A stretch of 64,000 nucleotides of DNA from NCBI RefSeq assembly GCF_900104175.1, contig NZ_FNIX01000008.1, positions 186,001-250,000 on the forward strand, written 5' to 3'. Numbering within the stretch: position 1 is the first letter of the stretch; every line of letters starts with the position of its first letter. Both the position numbers and the translations under genes were made by a program. This document shows, piece by piece, positions 1-8,241 of the stretch. Origin of the DNA: Lentzea jiangxiensis. GTDB lineage: Bacteria > Actinomycetota > Actinomycetes > Mycobacteriales > Pseudonocardiaceae. The notes beneath the pieces were generated by a model that had not been told where the DNA came from, searched no databases, and was given only the letters and a program-made list of their open reading frames with translations.

Positions 1-809
1 CGATCTTCGTCCTGCTGCTCACGGCGGGCAGCTTGTCGATCTATGTCGTCGAACGCAGCGAGGGCCAGAAGGAGATCACGCTCGGCGATCAGAACTCGCC
101 CGACCGCCTGGACGTCAGCGTCTTCGTGCAGAAGACCGACGCGATCCTCCAGGAGATCGCCGCGCAGGTCGAGATCGCGCCGCAGGGCGCGCTCGCCGAC
201 GAGAACGGGACGCCACGCAAGGACATCACGCTCTACACGAACGCCATCAAGGGTGACGTGCTGTCGTTCAAGGCCGGCAAGAACCCGAGCGTGTCCGACC
301 TGCGGGTCGCGCTGAACAGCGGCGTGATCACGGACTACCCGTTCGACAGCTACAAGGTCGACTTCGGCTTCGGCGCCGAGGTCGACGGCCAAGCCGTACC
401 GCTCAACATCTCGATCGTGAACGCCGACTCGTTCTTCAGGCTGGAACTGGCCGAAGAAACGACCGAGGGTGGCGCGCTCTTCTTCACCGCGAGTGCTGAC
501 CGCTCAACCGGTACGTTCGCGTTCGCACTGTTCATCATGGTCTTCATGTGGTTCCTCAGCCTCGCCGCCGTGATCGCCGCCTGGTACGCGGTGAAGGGCC
601 GGCACGGTCTGCTCTGGCCGTCGATGAGCTTCATGGGTGCACTGCTCTTCGCACTCGTGCCATTGCGCAACGCCGTGCCCGGCACGCCTCCGGTCGGCTC
701 GGTCGTCGACTTCGGCTCGTTCTTCATCGCGGAAGCGCTGATCTCGATGTCGCTCATCACAACCGTGGTCGTCGGCTACAAGGTCGAGCGCACCAAGGCT
801 GTTGCCTGA
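1..809 (+). CDS. DUF4436-type membrane protein, 5' end outside window
   Basis: The reading frame is open from base 3 and begins inside a hydrophobic helix (FVLLLTAGSLSIYVV), so the true start lies upstream of the window. About 150 residues of extracytoplasmic beta-rich domain follow, then three or four hydrophobic segments at the C-terminus (around FALFIMVFMWFLSLAAVIAAW, the LLWPSMSFMGALLFALVP stretch, and FFIAEALISMSLITTVVVGY). This layout (N-terminal anchor, soluble domain, C-terminal helices) matches the actinobacterial DUF4436 family, whose function is unknown. A strong hairpin follows the stop codon. Family call is from pattern recognition. Confidence 0.7.
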   Translation, partial: IFVLLLTAGSLSIYVVERSEGQKEITLGDQNSPDRLDVSVFVQKTDAILQEIAAQVEIAPQGALADENGTPRKDITLYTNAIKGDVLSFKAGKNPSVSDLRVALNSGVITDYPFDSYKVDFGFGAEVDGQAVPLNISIVNADSFFRLELAEETTEGGALFFTASADRSTGTFAFALFIMVFMWFLSLAAVIAAWYAVKGRHGLLWPSMSFMGALLFALVPLRNAVPGTPPVGSVVDFGSFFIAEALISMSLITTVVVGYKVERTKAVA

Positions 810-855
810 CGAACGGTCGACGTGGTGGATCGTCGTTCGCGCGAGAACCGCATGT

Positions 856-888
856 GATGGCTCGGCCGGCGTCGTCGGCCGAGCCATC
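856..888 (+). terminator. Hairpin terminator after DUF4436 gene
   Basis: A perfect 13-bp stem (GATGGCTCGGCCG paired with its complement) closes a 7-base loop about 50 bases after the stop codon. There is no T-run, as is usual for high-GC actinomycete terminators. Confidence 0.7.
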
Positions 889-1212
889 GGCTCATTCCCG
901 GTTCACCAGACCGGCGGCTCCAAGCCGGGGTGCTGTCCCCCAAACCCGGCGTCTTTGTCAGCCCGTCGACGACGTCCGCGCACGGGTACGTGCGCGGAGC
1001 ACGTTGTGGTCAAGGATCTTGCAGACGCCTCCCCTACGTCCAGCACCACCTCCACAATCCCATCACAATCGTGTCGATCTGATCATTTGATGAAATTCGT
1101 GGAAAACTGCACCAGGTGGTCCTGACGCCAGAACAGCCACGAAAGACCTCATGAGTTGTCGCGCAGGAGGCGTGGACGACGGCCTGGATGCCTGACGCAG
1201 ACGATTCCGGCC
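889..1212. other. Non-coding stretch, nothing recognised
   Basis: I see no convincing reading frame, RNA or operator between the terminator and the end of the leftward acetyltransferase gene. Confidence 0.5.
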
Positions 1213-1749
1213 TCAGGCGCACATCTCGCCACAACACGACTTGTCGGCAGCCTCGTCCCACGTGCGCTTGAGCAGCAAACCGCGGGTGGTGGCCCAGGTG
1301 AAGTTCGTGCCGTCCGCTCCACGGGAAGCTCGCACGCCTGGGAGTTCTGACTGAATCAAACGGATCATCGGAGTGTTCTCGGGCAGGACGCTCGCATGTA
1401 TCTCCGCATACCGCATCCTGCACGCGTCATCAGCCAACCTCCTGACAAGCTCCCTCCCCACGCCCAGCCGGTGAAAAGAATCAACGACCGCAGCCGATAT
1501 CTCAGCCGCTCCCCCGCCGATGCCGATGAGGCGCCCGATCCCTACTGCCGCCTCTCCGCAGTATGCAGCCACAGCGATGTGACGATCGCCATCGATGTCC
1601 GTGAGATGCTTTCGCGCCGATGCGCTCAAACGGGGCATAGGCGAGTGAAATCTGAGGAACCGGCTACGCGAAGACATCCCTTCGAACACCGCCTCCACGG
1701 CCACTGAAGCCGTGTCGCGGTTCAAGTACTTCAAGCGAATCTCGCTCAC
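1213..1749 (-). CDS. GNAT family N-acetyltransferase
   Basis: This 178-residue protein has the GNAT pattern: an N-terminal strand (VSEIRLKYLNRD), the conserved RFLRFHSPMPRLS segment seen in GCN5-like and Pat-type acetyltransferases, a central strand, and the acetyl-CoA loop in HRLGVGRELVRRLADDA. It presumably transfers acetyl from acetyl-CoA to an amine or a protein lysine; the substrate is unknown. The frame is open for 66 more codons upstream, but those are arginine/cysteine-rich and unlike a protein. I chose the GTG at 1749, which has an AAGAGGG sequence about six bases before it. It stands alone between non-coding stretches. Confidence 0.75.
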   Translation of the reverse strand: MSEIRLKYLNRDTASVAVEAVFEGMSSRSRFLRFHSPMPRLSASARKHLTDIDGDRHIAVAAYCGEAAVGIGRLIGIGGGAAEISAAVVDSFHRLGVGRELVRRLADDACRMRYAEIHASVLPENTPMIRLIQSELPGVRASRGADGTNFTWATTRGLLLKRTWDEAADKSCCGEMCA

Positions 1750-2293
1750 TACCAGCCCTCTTACTCCACAGATTTCAACACCACATCGCAACTCCTGGCA
1801 GGGATCACACGCTCCAGCCCCATGCCGGAAGCTGCTGTCGCCGACTACACGTGCACAGTGGCGAGCAAGCGACCTCAATCGTGCCCAACTGCACGAAGGT
1901 GCTCGAAATCTTTCCCAATACCGCGTCGCACCAGTACCGTGCGACAAGATGACCCGACAATCATATTCGGCTCACATCAACGCTGCGAAGAGTGAAATCT
2001 CGCCAAGCCGGGCACGAAGAGGACTGACTTCCCGGGCTTCCCGAAAGGGACGGATGTTGGGCGCTTCACACCCCAGTGCGTGCGACGACATCGATAAGAG
2101 CCATACCGTCTGGAAAAGATCGTCTTGCGAAGACGATGCGCAGCCCAGCCAACGCGACAAAGTGAGCAGCCCTGGCTGCGTTGCCTCATGAGGCACGAAC
2201 GCGCCATCTCGGTGCGGCGCACATCCGATAGAGGAAGAAGGCATATCGCAAACCGGTGTGAACACACCTGAGCACCACGCGCGGTCCGGTCCC
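1750..2293. other. Non-coding stretch, nothing recognised
   Basis: Frames here are short, low in hydrophobic periodicity and unlike any family I know. It separates the acetyltransferase from the rppA relic and is probably decayed DNA. Confidence 0.45.
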
Positions 2294-2580
2294 ACGCTGT
2301 GTCGCCCGCGCTGTGGGTGCCCGAGAACACGGTCACGCTGGACCAGACTCTCGAGCTGTGCCGGAGGCTGCACCCGGACCACGAGAAGCTGCGCACGGTC
2401 CTGCGAATGGTGGAGAACACCGGAGTGCGCAAGCGGCACATCGTCCAGCCGCTGAACGACACCCTGCGGCACCCCGGCGTCGAGGTGCGCACGCGGATCT
2501 ACCAGGACGAGATCCAGCGCGCGATGCCCGGCATCGTCGCCGAGGCGCTGCAGTCGGCTGATCTGCCGGCGGACGGGATC
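2294..2580 (+). pseudogene. N-terminal relic of an RppA-type III polyketide synthase
   Basis: About 90 codons match the N-terminus of 1,3,6,8-tetrahydroxynaphthalene synthase (RppA). The segments VPENTVTLDQTLEL, MVENTGVRKRHIVQPLN and HPGVEVRTRIY follow one another in the same order and spacing as in RppA. The preceding TLCRP motif (2294-2308) lies in a different frame from ALWVPEN, so one base is missing around 2305-2310. After LQSADLPADGID the similarity stops, before the active-site cysteine region, so roughly three quarters of the enzyme is gone. RppA makes the naphthol precursor of flaviolin and melanin-like pigments. The neighbouring cupin and VOC genes may be remnants of the same pathway. 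Confidence 0.75.
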
Positions 2581-2640
2581 GACGCGAGGCGACCGCGTGG
2601 CGCAGAACGTCCGTGCGGGAGCATCTGCTGGCGATGCCTC

Positions 2641-3201
2641 TTACTCCAGGTCTTTCGCGATCATCGCGGACGCGACATCTGCCCAAAGTTTCTCGGAGGC
2701 GGGGCTCTTCTCCATCATTTCGATTACCGCTCCGCCAGCAGCTGGACCATCAAGATAAACCCAGCGCAGCGGATCTTGTGGCCTGTTCGTGCCGGCGAGC
2801 GTCGACATGCCGAGCTCTGCGAGTCGGGCGCTCTGCCCATCGAGATCGGAGACCAAGAATCCCAGGTGATGCAAGCCCTCGCCGCGTTCAGTCAGAAATC
2901 TCCCGTGCGGCGACTGGTTGTCCAGTGGCTGCAAAACCTCCAGCAATGTTGCGCCAAGTGATATGAAGCCGACGCGGAGATTGAGCTGACGCGTACCCCA
3001 TCGCATGGGCACGTCAGGCGTATGAAATTCAAGCCGCGCAGTGTCGGCGCGACCGAGCAACGCCGAGTACGCGGACAGGGCGCGATCGAGATCCGTGACG
3101 ACCAGTCCCACATGGTGGATGTCACCAAGTCCCAAACCGTTAGTCTTATCAGGTTCCGTGCTGTACATCATAACCTCAACTTCAGGCGCAGTGTCATTCA
3201 T
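2641..3201 (-). CDS. VOC family (glyoxalase/dioxygenase fold) protein
   Basis: The 186-residue protein shows the paired beta-alpha-beta-beta-beta modules of the vicinal oxygen chelate fold. DIHHVGLVVTDLDRALSAY opens the first module and GLHHLGFLVSDLDG the second, with an acidic ligand near the end (GAVIEMMEKS). These supply the usual His, His and Glu metal ligands. The family includes lactoylglutathione lyases, extradiol dioxygenases and methylmalonyl-CoA epimerases; the substrate cannot be told. The ATG at 3201 is preceded by GGAAG. It ends just after the rppA relic, on the opposite strand, which may reflect an old shared cluster. Confidence 0.75.
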   Translation of the reverse strand: MNDTAPEVEVMMYSTEPDKTNGLGLGDIHHVGLVVTDLDRALSAYSALLGRADTARLEFHTPDVPMRWGTRQLNLRVGFISLGATLLEVLQPLDNQSPHGRFLTERGEGLHHLGFLVSDLDGQSARLAELGMSTLAGTNRPQDPLRWVYLDGPAAGGAVIEMMEKSPASEKLWADVASAMIAKDLE

Positions 3202-3403
3202 GAGCTTCTTCCAGCGGTATCTCCGATGCGGTTCGGGCTGGCCGGCAGCGCAGATGCCACTTTCTGCACAACCACCGAGCCGGCACGGCGTTATCACCGC
3301 CAACCAGAGACGCGGAGGAGCCGGGAGTTGCGGCTGGGCGGCACAAGCTGCTGCTTCTATCCACAGCCCAGCCCGGCGACACAAATAGTCACCCATGAGC
3401 TGA

Positions 3404-3855
3404 TTACTTCTTGAAAGCTTCCTCATCACCCGGAAGCAGGCGCACGTGGTGGCGTTCGAGCGTTTCCTCCACGGCCTCGAACTGCTCTTCGGTCCACCAC
3501 ACGCCGATGTTGTCCTCGGTCGCCTCCTCTCCCACCTCCAGCCAGAACTCCTCCGCGCCACCCGGCGTGAAGAAGACGAGCATTTTCGCCGTCTCGCTGC
3601 CGACGTTCATGTAACCGTGCCGCGTACCCCGGGGGATGAAGACGAAGTCGCCGGCGCCGGCGCGGTGAACACGCCACCGTTGATCACCACCGTTCGGCCC
3701 CCGTCAGCCGGGACGAAGATCGCTCTGTTCGCCGCCCAAGCGGGATCAGCGAGATCAGCGGGAAATCTTTGAACGTCATCGAACTCCTCCAGGTACCAAG
3801 AGCGGGAAGAGGGCACGTCACATTCGCGGAGAGCTTCATTCAGCCCTTCCGACAA
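3404..3855 (-). pseudogene. Cupin-domain protein interrupted by a frameshift
   Basis: Two frames together encode one cupin. The upstream frame (TTG start at 3855) reads through ANRAIFVPADGG and VVINGGVFTAPA; the downstream frame continues with GDFVFIPRGTRHGYMNVG and VFFTPGGAEEFWLEVG and ends at 3404. The frames switch near 3650 inside a GCCGGCGCCGGCG run, where one base appears to be missing. The second cupin motif (PRGTRHGYMN) is intact, but I cannot find the usual first HxH...E motif. Either the gene is decayed or the shift is a sequencing error. Cupin monooxygenases (MomA type) oxidise the RppA product in some streptomycetes, so a link to the nearby rppA relic is possible but only inferred. 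Confidence 0.6.
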
Positions 3856-4849
3856 AGCGCCGGCGGTTCCACGGAACGGGAATCGCCACGATTTTGAAGG
3901 TCGCGTCCGGATTGCCGATGTTGGAGAGGTTCTCGCCGAGGTTGGCGTCGACCACGTAGAGGCGGCCTCCGAACACGGCCCCGGTGCTCGCGAAGGCGGC
4001 TCCCGGCACCTCGGTGACGCCCAGGACCCTCCCGGCGGTCAGCTGACGGGCGAGCTCGACCTCGACCACGCCGTCATGCGTCACGACGTAGAGCGTCCGT
4101 CCGACGAGGACCAGGCCGTCGGCGGACTCCAGGTCACCCTGGAGGTTGATCTTCCGCGCCAGGGCCACGTCGCCGGTGGTGGAGGGCACGAGGTAAAGGG
4201 CAGCACCACCACCAGCGGCAGCGGTTTGGCCGACGAGCAGGTTCTCTCCGTCGGGCGTCGCCGTGATCCCGTTGGCGTTGATGGGTCCGCCGGGCACCCA
4301 CCCCCCGCCCAGCACGATCTTCTCGGCCACACCGACCCTGCCGGTGGTCCCGATCGGCACCCGCACGAGAGCGGCCGGGTCTGCGCTGTCGGTGAACCAC
4401 GCCGCGTCGCGGGTCACCTCGACGTCGTTGATGAACGAAGCCTCGGGGACGAGGACGTCGGCCAGCTTCGCGCCGGACCTCGTGTCGTACAGGCGGAAGC
4501 TGCTGAGGACACCGGGAAGCGGACCTCCGTGCCCGCCGCCCGCCACCCAGAGCCGGCCGAACCGGTCGACGTCCATTCCGACCGAGATCTTGCCGGGGCC
4601 GGGCGACGGGGCGAACTGCGTGGTCACACCGGTTCGCAGGTCGACGCGCCGGATCGCACCGTTGGCCAGCGAACCGGTGTAGGCGGTCTTCCCGTCAACG
4701 GCGATGCCTTCGGGCGAGAACCCGTTCGGCAGGTTCACCACCGCGGGGAACCGCTCGGCCGGCACGGGCGCGGCGGCGGCCGGCGCGGCGAACAGAGCGG
4801 CCGTCACCAGCAGGGTCAGAAGCGTTCCCATGGGTTTGTGCACGCGCAT
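3836..4849 (-). CDS. Secreted SMP-30/NHL-like beta-propeller protein
   Basis: The 337-residue product starts with a clear Sec signal peptide (MRVHKPMGTLLTLLVTAALF followed by AAPAAAAPVPAERF, likely cleaved after an AAA/APV site). The mature part has repeated four-stranded blades: GFSPEGIAVDGKTAYTGSL, ISVGMDVDRFGRLWVAGGG, ASFINDVEVTRDAAWFTDSA, INANGITATPDGENLLVGQ. This is the gluconolactonase/SMP-30 style seen in secreted actinobacterial proteins of unknown substrate. The ATG at 4849 follows GGGA; in-frame codons further upstream lack signal-peptide character. Its 3' end overlaps the cupin start by 20 bases. A second gene of this type, broken, lies at 47460-48378. Confidence 0.75.
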   Translation of the reverse strand: MRVHKPMGTLLTLLVTAALFAAPAAAAPVPAERFPAVVNLPNGFSPEGIAVDGKTAYTGSLANGAIRRVDLRTGVTTQFAPSPGPGKISVGMDVDRFGRLWVAGGGHGGPLPGVLSSFRLYDTRSGAKLADVLVPEASFINDVEVTRDAAWFTDSADPAALVRVPIGTTGRVGVAEKIVLGGGWVPGGPINANGITATPDGENLLVGQTAAAGGGAALYLVPSTTGDVALARKINLQGDLESADGLVLVGRTLYVVTHDGVVEVELARQLTAGRVLGVTEVPGAAFASTGAVFGGRLYVVDANLGENLSNIGNPDATFKIVAIPVPWNRRRFVGRAE

Positions 4850-4925
4850 CGAAGTCCCTTCCTCACGAGTGGTCAGGCACACCGCGCCGTACAGCCCGGT
4901 GCGGCGTTCGTCCAATGAGCTGAGC

Positions 4926-5750
4926 TCAGGTGACTGCTTGCTTGCGACGATCGGACAGCGTCGGCAGATGCCCGGTCGTCCCGCCGTCGACGTAGATCAG
5001 CTGACCGGTGATGAACTTCGACTCGTCCGACGCGAGGAAGACGACAGTGTTGGCGACATCGGCTTGCTCCCCGACGCTGCTGAGCATTTGGGAGTCCAGC
5101 AGGAGCTGCAGTGGCGCCACGGCTTCGAGCTGGTGCGACCCGGCGGCTGCCTGTCTCACCGCGGGTGTCGGGATCAGCCCGGGCGCCAGCGCGTTGCTCC
5201 GGATGCCGAGGTGCCCGAACGAGGTGGCCACCGACTTCGTCAGGTAGTTCACCGCCGCTTTGCTCGTGCCGTACGCGACGAGGGCCAGGTCTCCGCCCGC
5301 GGCCTGGACCGACGAGGTGTTGATGATCGAGCCACCCCCGGTCTCAGCCATCGCGGGAACGGCGTACTTGCTGCCGAGGAACACGCTGACCGTGTTCACC
5401 TCGATGGTGCGCATGAGGAAGTCACGGCTGACCCCGACCACGTCGGTGTCCTGGTTGATCCACTCGGCGCTCACCAGCCCGGCGTTGTTCCACAGGACGT
5501 GGAGTCCCCCGTAGGTCTCCTTGGCGCGAGCGACGACTCCGGCCATGTCGCTCTCGGAAGAGACGTCACCGACGTGCGCGGTGACGTCGAACCCTTCCTC
5601 CGCGAGCTCCTCGGCCCGGTCGTGGACAGCCGGAGACAGGTCCATCATCACGACACGAGCGCCCTCGGCCGCCATCGCTCGCACTCCGGCGTACCCCAGG
5701 CCACCTGCCGCGCCGGTGACGATCGCGATCTTGCCCGTCAAGCGGTCCAT
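4926..5750 (-). CDS. Short-chain dehydrogenase/reductase (SDR)
   Basis: The protein carries the Rossmann motif TGAAGGLGYAG near residue 13, the NNAG motif (LHVLWNNAGLVS), the catalytic YGTSKAA (Tyr-xxx-Lys) and a C-terminal FITGQLIYVDGGTTG typical of classical SDRs. It should reduce or oxidise an alcohol/ketone with NAD(P)(H). The start chosen is the ATG at 5750 (MDRLTGKIAIVTG); the upstream in-frame extension runs through the operator region and is unlikely to be translated. A perfect pair of inverted operator sites begins 19 bases upstream, so the gene is likely repressor-controlled. Confidence 0.88.
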   Translation of the reverse strand: MDRLTGKIAIVTGAAGGLGYAGVRAMAAEGARVVMMDLSPAVHDRAEELAEEGFDVTAHVGDVSSESDMAGVVARAKETYGGLHVLWNNAGLVSAEWINQDTDVVGVSRDFLMRTIEVNTVSVFLGSKYAVPAMAETGGGSIINTSSVQAAGGDLALVAYGTSKAAVNYLTKSVATSFGHLGIRSNALAPGLIPTPAVRQAAAGSHQLEAVAPLQLLLDSQMLSSVGEQADVANTVVFLASDESKFITGQLIYVDGGTTGHLPTLSDRRKQAVT

Positions 5751-5768
5751 CGAGGACCACCTCTGCTT

Positions 5769-5821
5769 AGTTGAAATTTCAGCACTCAGCCACCGTAGCA
5801 CCGCATGCTGAAATTTCAACT
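5769..5821 (-). promoter_or_regulatory. Paired inverted operator upstream of SDR
   Basis: Bases 5769-5784 (AGTTGAAATTTCAGCA) and 5806-5821 are exact reverse complements. Each contains the self-palindrome TGAAATTTCA (5772-5781 and 5809-5818). Site centres are 37 bases apart. The arrangement, immediately before the SDR start, is what dimeric MarR or TetR repressors bind. A degraded MarR-like gene lies about 230 bases further on. Confidence 0.75.
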
Positions 5822-6046
5822 ACATGTCCAGGCCATCGCCGCCGCCGCAGAAGGGCGTCCGCGCCGGGATCGGGAAGATCGCGCCACCGATCCCGCCAAA
5901 CCCGTCTCGACGAGCCGCCCTGCCGACCGCTGAGGCGCGGCGGCACAGCTCGCGGAGGGATACCGCCCCGGTCAGCGCCTCACCCGCGGCACCGGCCGGA
6001 GCCCGGGAACCGCTCGCCCGGCCACCCCATCCTGGTCAGCGCCACG

Positions 6047-6283
6047 TCATCGGCCATGCCCGTCGCCGGCAACGAGTTCGCGAACCTGCTCGACGTGGTG
6101 CCGCGCGGCACGCCTCACCTCGTTGACCCCCTCCGCGGCGAGGACGGCGCACTGTCCCCTGCCGTCGACACCCGCGTCCTCCCGGCGGACCCAGCCGTCC
6201 CGCGCCAGGCGGTCGATCGTGCGACTCAGCCTGCCGCGGTCGAACACGCACGGTGGGAGTGCAGTGGCCTCCGCCGCGAGCTC
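6047..6283 (-). pseudogene. MarR-family regulator relic
   Basis: Reading leftward, GRLSRTIDRLARDGWVRRE then AGVDGRGQCAVLAAEGV and ARHHVEQVRELV reproduce the recognition helix, the wing and the start of the dimerisation helix of MarR proteins. The first half of the winged-helix domain and the final helix are absent: the frame begins in unrelated sequence shared with the MFS 3' end and stops after VAGDGHGR. It probably once regulated the MFS or the SDR gene beside it. Confidence 0.6.
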
Positions 6284-6300
6284 GCACCCACGCCCGCGGG

Positions 6301-7518
6301 TCAACGCGGAGGAGCTGTGGATCTCAGCCACGACAAGCTCGGCCACAACGCCAAAGGAACGGAAACCGCGCCGGCGATCGCGATCACCCACGACGGGTTC
6401 ACGACTTCGGCGGCCAAACCCGAAACCCCGATCCCCATCCCCTGCGCGGCAACGTTCGCGGACGAAGCCAGCCCCATCCCCCTCGACCGGGAAGCGTCCG
6501 GCAGCAGTTCCGCCAGGAAGGACGCTGACATGACCACCAGTGCGGCCCACAGAGCACCACTGACGGCAAACGCCACCATGGCGACGAATATCCCATCGAC
6601 CAGAGCGATCGGAACCAGCGGAATACCGACAGCCACGCAAACGACCGCAAGCGCGACCCGCTGACGGTCCGGCGTCACGAAACGAACGAAGATCGGCAGC
6701 CCGATCACGGCGCCGGCATTGCAGCTCGCGAGGACCAGCCCGACCACAACGGCTCCGTGTCCCATCTCGCTCACATAAGCCACGGCGATCCCTTCCGGGA
6801 CGACGTAGCACACGCCCAGGAAGGTCATGACGAATATCGCGCGGCGTCGAGGATCGCTCCACACCAATGTGACACCGTCCGCGACGAACCGACCGGAGGA
6901 CGAAGCCGGTGCCGGAGCGGGACGTGAACGGATGCGTTTCCCAAGCAACAGCGCGGACGCAGCGAACGTGAAGGCGTTGACCGCCAGGCAGAACTGGGGA
7001 CTCACGGCGGTGGAGAGAAGGCCTCCGGTCGCGACCCCCGCCAACTGAGCCGCCTGGACGGTGATCTGCCGCAGGGACATGCCCACCGAGTACTGCTCCT
7101 CACTGAGCAGGTCACGGAGAAGCGCGAGTTGTGCGGCGCTGTAAGGCCCGCCCACGAAGGACAGGACCGACACCAGCACGCACTGCCAGAGCAGGTCGAC
7201 ACCTGGGATCACCATGACCGCGACGACGAGAGCCCGCAGACCGTCCACGAAGACGACGACCTGGCGGCGCGGACGCTGATCGGCGACCTGGGACAGGGCC
7301 AGAGTTCCGGCCAAGGCGGGAACGAACGTCAAGGCGTAGGTCAGCCCCGCCATCGCGGCGGAACCGGTGCGATCGAACACCAGCACCACCAGCGCGACCC
7401 GCGCGAACTGGTCACCGGTGACGGACAGCAACTCGGCCGACCACAGCGCCCGGAATTCCTCGACGGACAAGACCCCACGGAAAGTGGTTCGATTCACCAC
7501 ACCCACCGACGACCGCAA
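6301..7518 (-). CDS. MFS exporter (EntS/macrolide-efflux type)
   Basis: The 405-residue protein has about 12 hydrophobic helices and starts with FRALWSAELLSVTGDQFARVALVV in the manner of the EntS/MefA branch, which exports siderophores, macrolides and similar compounds. The loop PRRQVVVFVDGLRA between helices 2 and 3 resembles the MFS signature region. The start is uncertain: ATG at 7518 is used, though the downstream GTG codons just before NRTTF are also possible. The MarR relic lies directly after its stop codon, suggesting a former regulator/exporter pair. Substrate unknown. Confidence 0.8.
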   Translation of the reverse strand: MRSSVGVVNRTTFRGVLSVEEFRALWSAELLSVTGDQFARVALVVLVFDRTGSAAMAGLTYALTFVPALAGTLALSQVADQRPRRQVVVFVDGLRALVVAVMVIPGVDLLWQCVLVSVLSFVGGPYSAAQLALLRDLLSEEQYSVGMSLRQITVQAAQLAGVATGGLLSTAVSPQFCLAVNAFTFAASALLLGKRIRSRPAPAPASSSGRFVADGVTLVWSDPRRRAIFVMTFLGVCYVVPEGIAVAYVSEMGHGAVVVGLVLASCNAGAVIGLPIFVRFVTPDRQRVALAVVCVAVGIPLVPIALVDGIFVAMVAFAVSGALWAALVVMSASFLAELLPDASRSRGMGLASSANVAAQGMGIGVSGLAAEVVNPSWVIAIAGAVSVPLALWPSLSWLRSTAPPR

Positions 7519-7681
7519 CGAAACAGGAAGCTGAACACATCATGGAGGACGTGGGTTTGGGCATCCGAACCAACAGGAGGGACCATCGGAACATCTTCTC
7601 CTGCACTTTCCGTCGACTCTGTTGCAACCCCGGACCCAAGGATGTTGGGTGGTACTGACAATCCCAAACGAGGAGGGCTCA

Positions 7682-7714
7682 ATGAGCGCAATCAAGCCGC
7701 CACCGTGGCTCTGA
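7682..7714 (+). CDS. Ten-codon peptide MSAIKPPPWL, candidate leader or signal peptide
   Basis: A perfect AGGAGG (7671-7676) sits five bases before an ATG that encodes MSAIKPPPWL and then stops. A small hairpin (GACCC ... GGGT, around 7632-7652) precedes it and a strong terminator follows 25 bases after the stop. Three consecutive prolines are a known slow or stalling context for ribosomes, so ribosome-mediated attenuation is one reading; a free-standing micropeptide gene is another. No downstream gene begins for about 500 bases. The ribosome binding site and terminator support expression. Function is not recognised, and coincidence cannot be excluded for so short a frame. Confidence 0.4.
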   Translation: MSAIKPPPWL

Positions 7715-7739
7715 CGCGGTAGCACAAGGCTAAATGGCA

Positions 7740-7785
7740 GGGTCGGGGCATAAGAACTTACGAGTTCACATGCCCCGCCCTTTTA
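7740..7785 (+). terminator. Strong intrinsic terminator
   Basis: GGGGCAT pairs with ATGCCCC, and inside it GAACT pairs with AGTTC around a TACG loop; the hairpin is followed by GCCCTTTTAT. The T-run makes this one of the most classical terminators in the window. Confidence 0.8.
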
Positions 7786-7914
7786 TCGCCGACCCGCTGC
7801 GTGTTCTCAGTCCGCGGAGACACGGAACCGCTCCTGCGGCTCCTTAGGTGTGGCACCGGATGGGTCCGCCGTGCGGCACCACGCTGCCCTCGGAATCTGC
7901 ACGTCCCTGGCGCG

Positions 7915-8095
7915 CTGGGCGACGCCGTATGGCAGCACCGCCTGCCGTACAACGCGGCCAACTACGCCTCGGTCACCCGGCCTGCAAAGTACGAGCCGAT
8001 GTGCTGGTCGCCCGCTGAGGCCGCGAGATTTCCTCAAGCACTGCGCCGACCACAACGACCCGTTGACCAACCTCTTCGAGCACAGCAATGCGAGG
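7915..8095 (+). pseudogene. Tyrosine recombinase (integrase) relic
   Basis: The stretch encodes LGDAVWQHRLPYNAANYAS and then RPAKYEPMCWSPAEAA, which match the end of the core-binding domain and the start of the catalytic domain of actinobacterial phage/ICE integrases. After AARF a one-base shift is needed to continue into FLKHCADHNDPLTNLFE, the conserved first catalytic-domain helix region. The R-H-R-Y catalytic residues further on are missing. The fragment indicates that an integrated element once sat here. Confidence 0.6.
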
Positions 8096-8241
8096 CCGGC
8101 CCTTGCCGCACCCGCGCCGGCGACACGGGGCATGACCGTGATCCGGCCCGGCCTGGTCCACAGCGCTTTGCATGTCGCGTCCACGTGTACGTTCGCCTGT
8201 CGCAGGGCATCCGGTCCGTTGTCAACCTCGTGAAGGCGGTT

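Noticed and set aside
5824-6664. Plus-strand frames after the SDR operator
   Set aside because: Pro/Arg/Ser-rich, no start-site signal, and antisense to the MarR relic and MFS 3' end.
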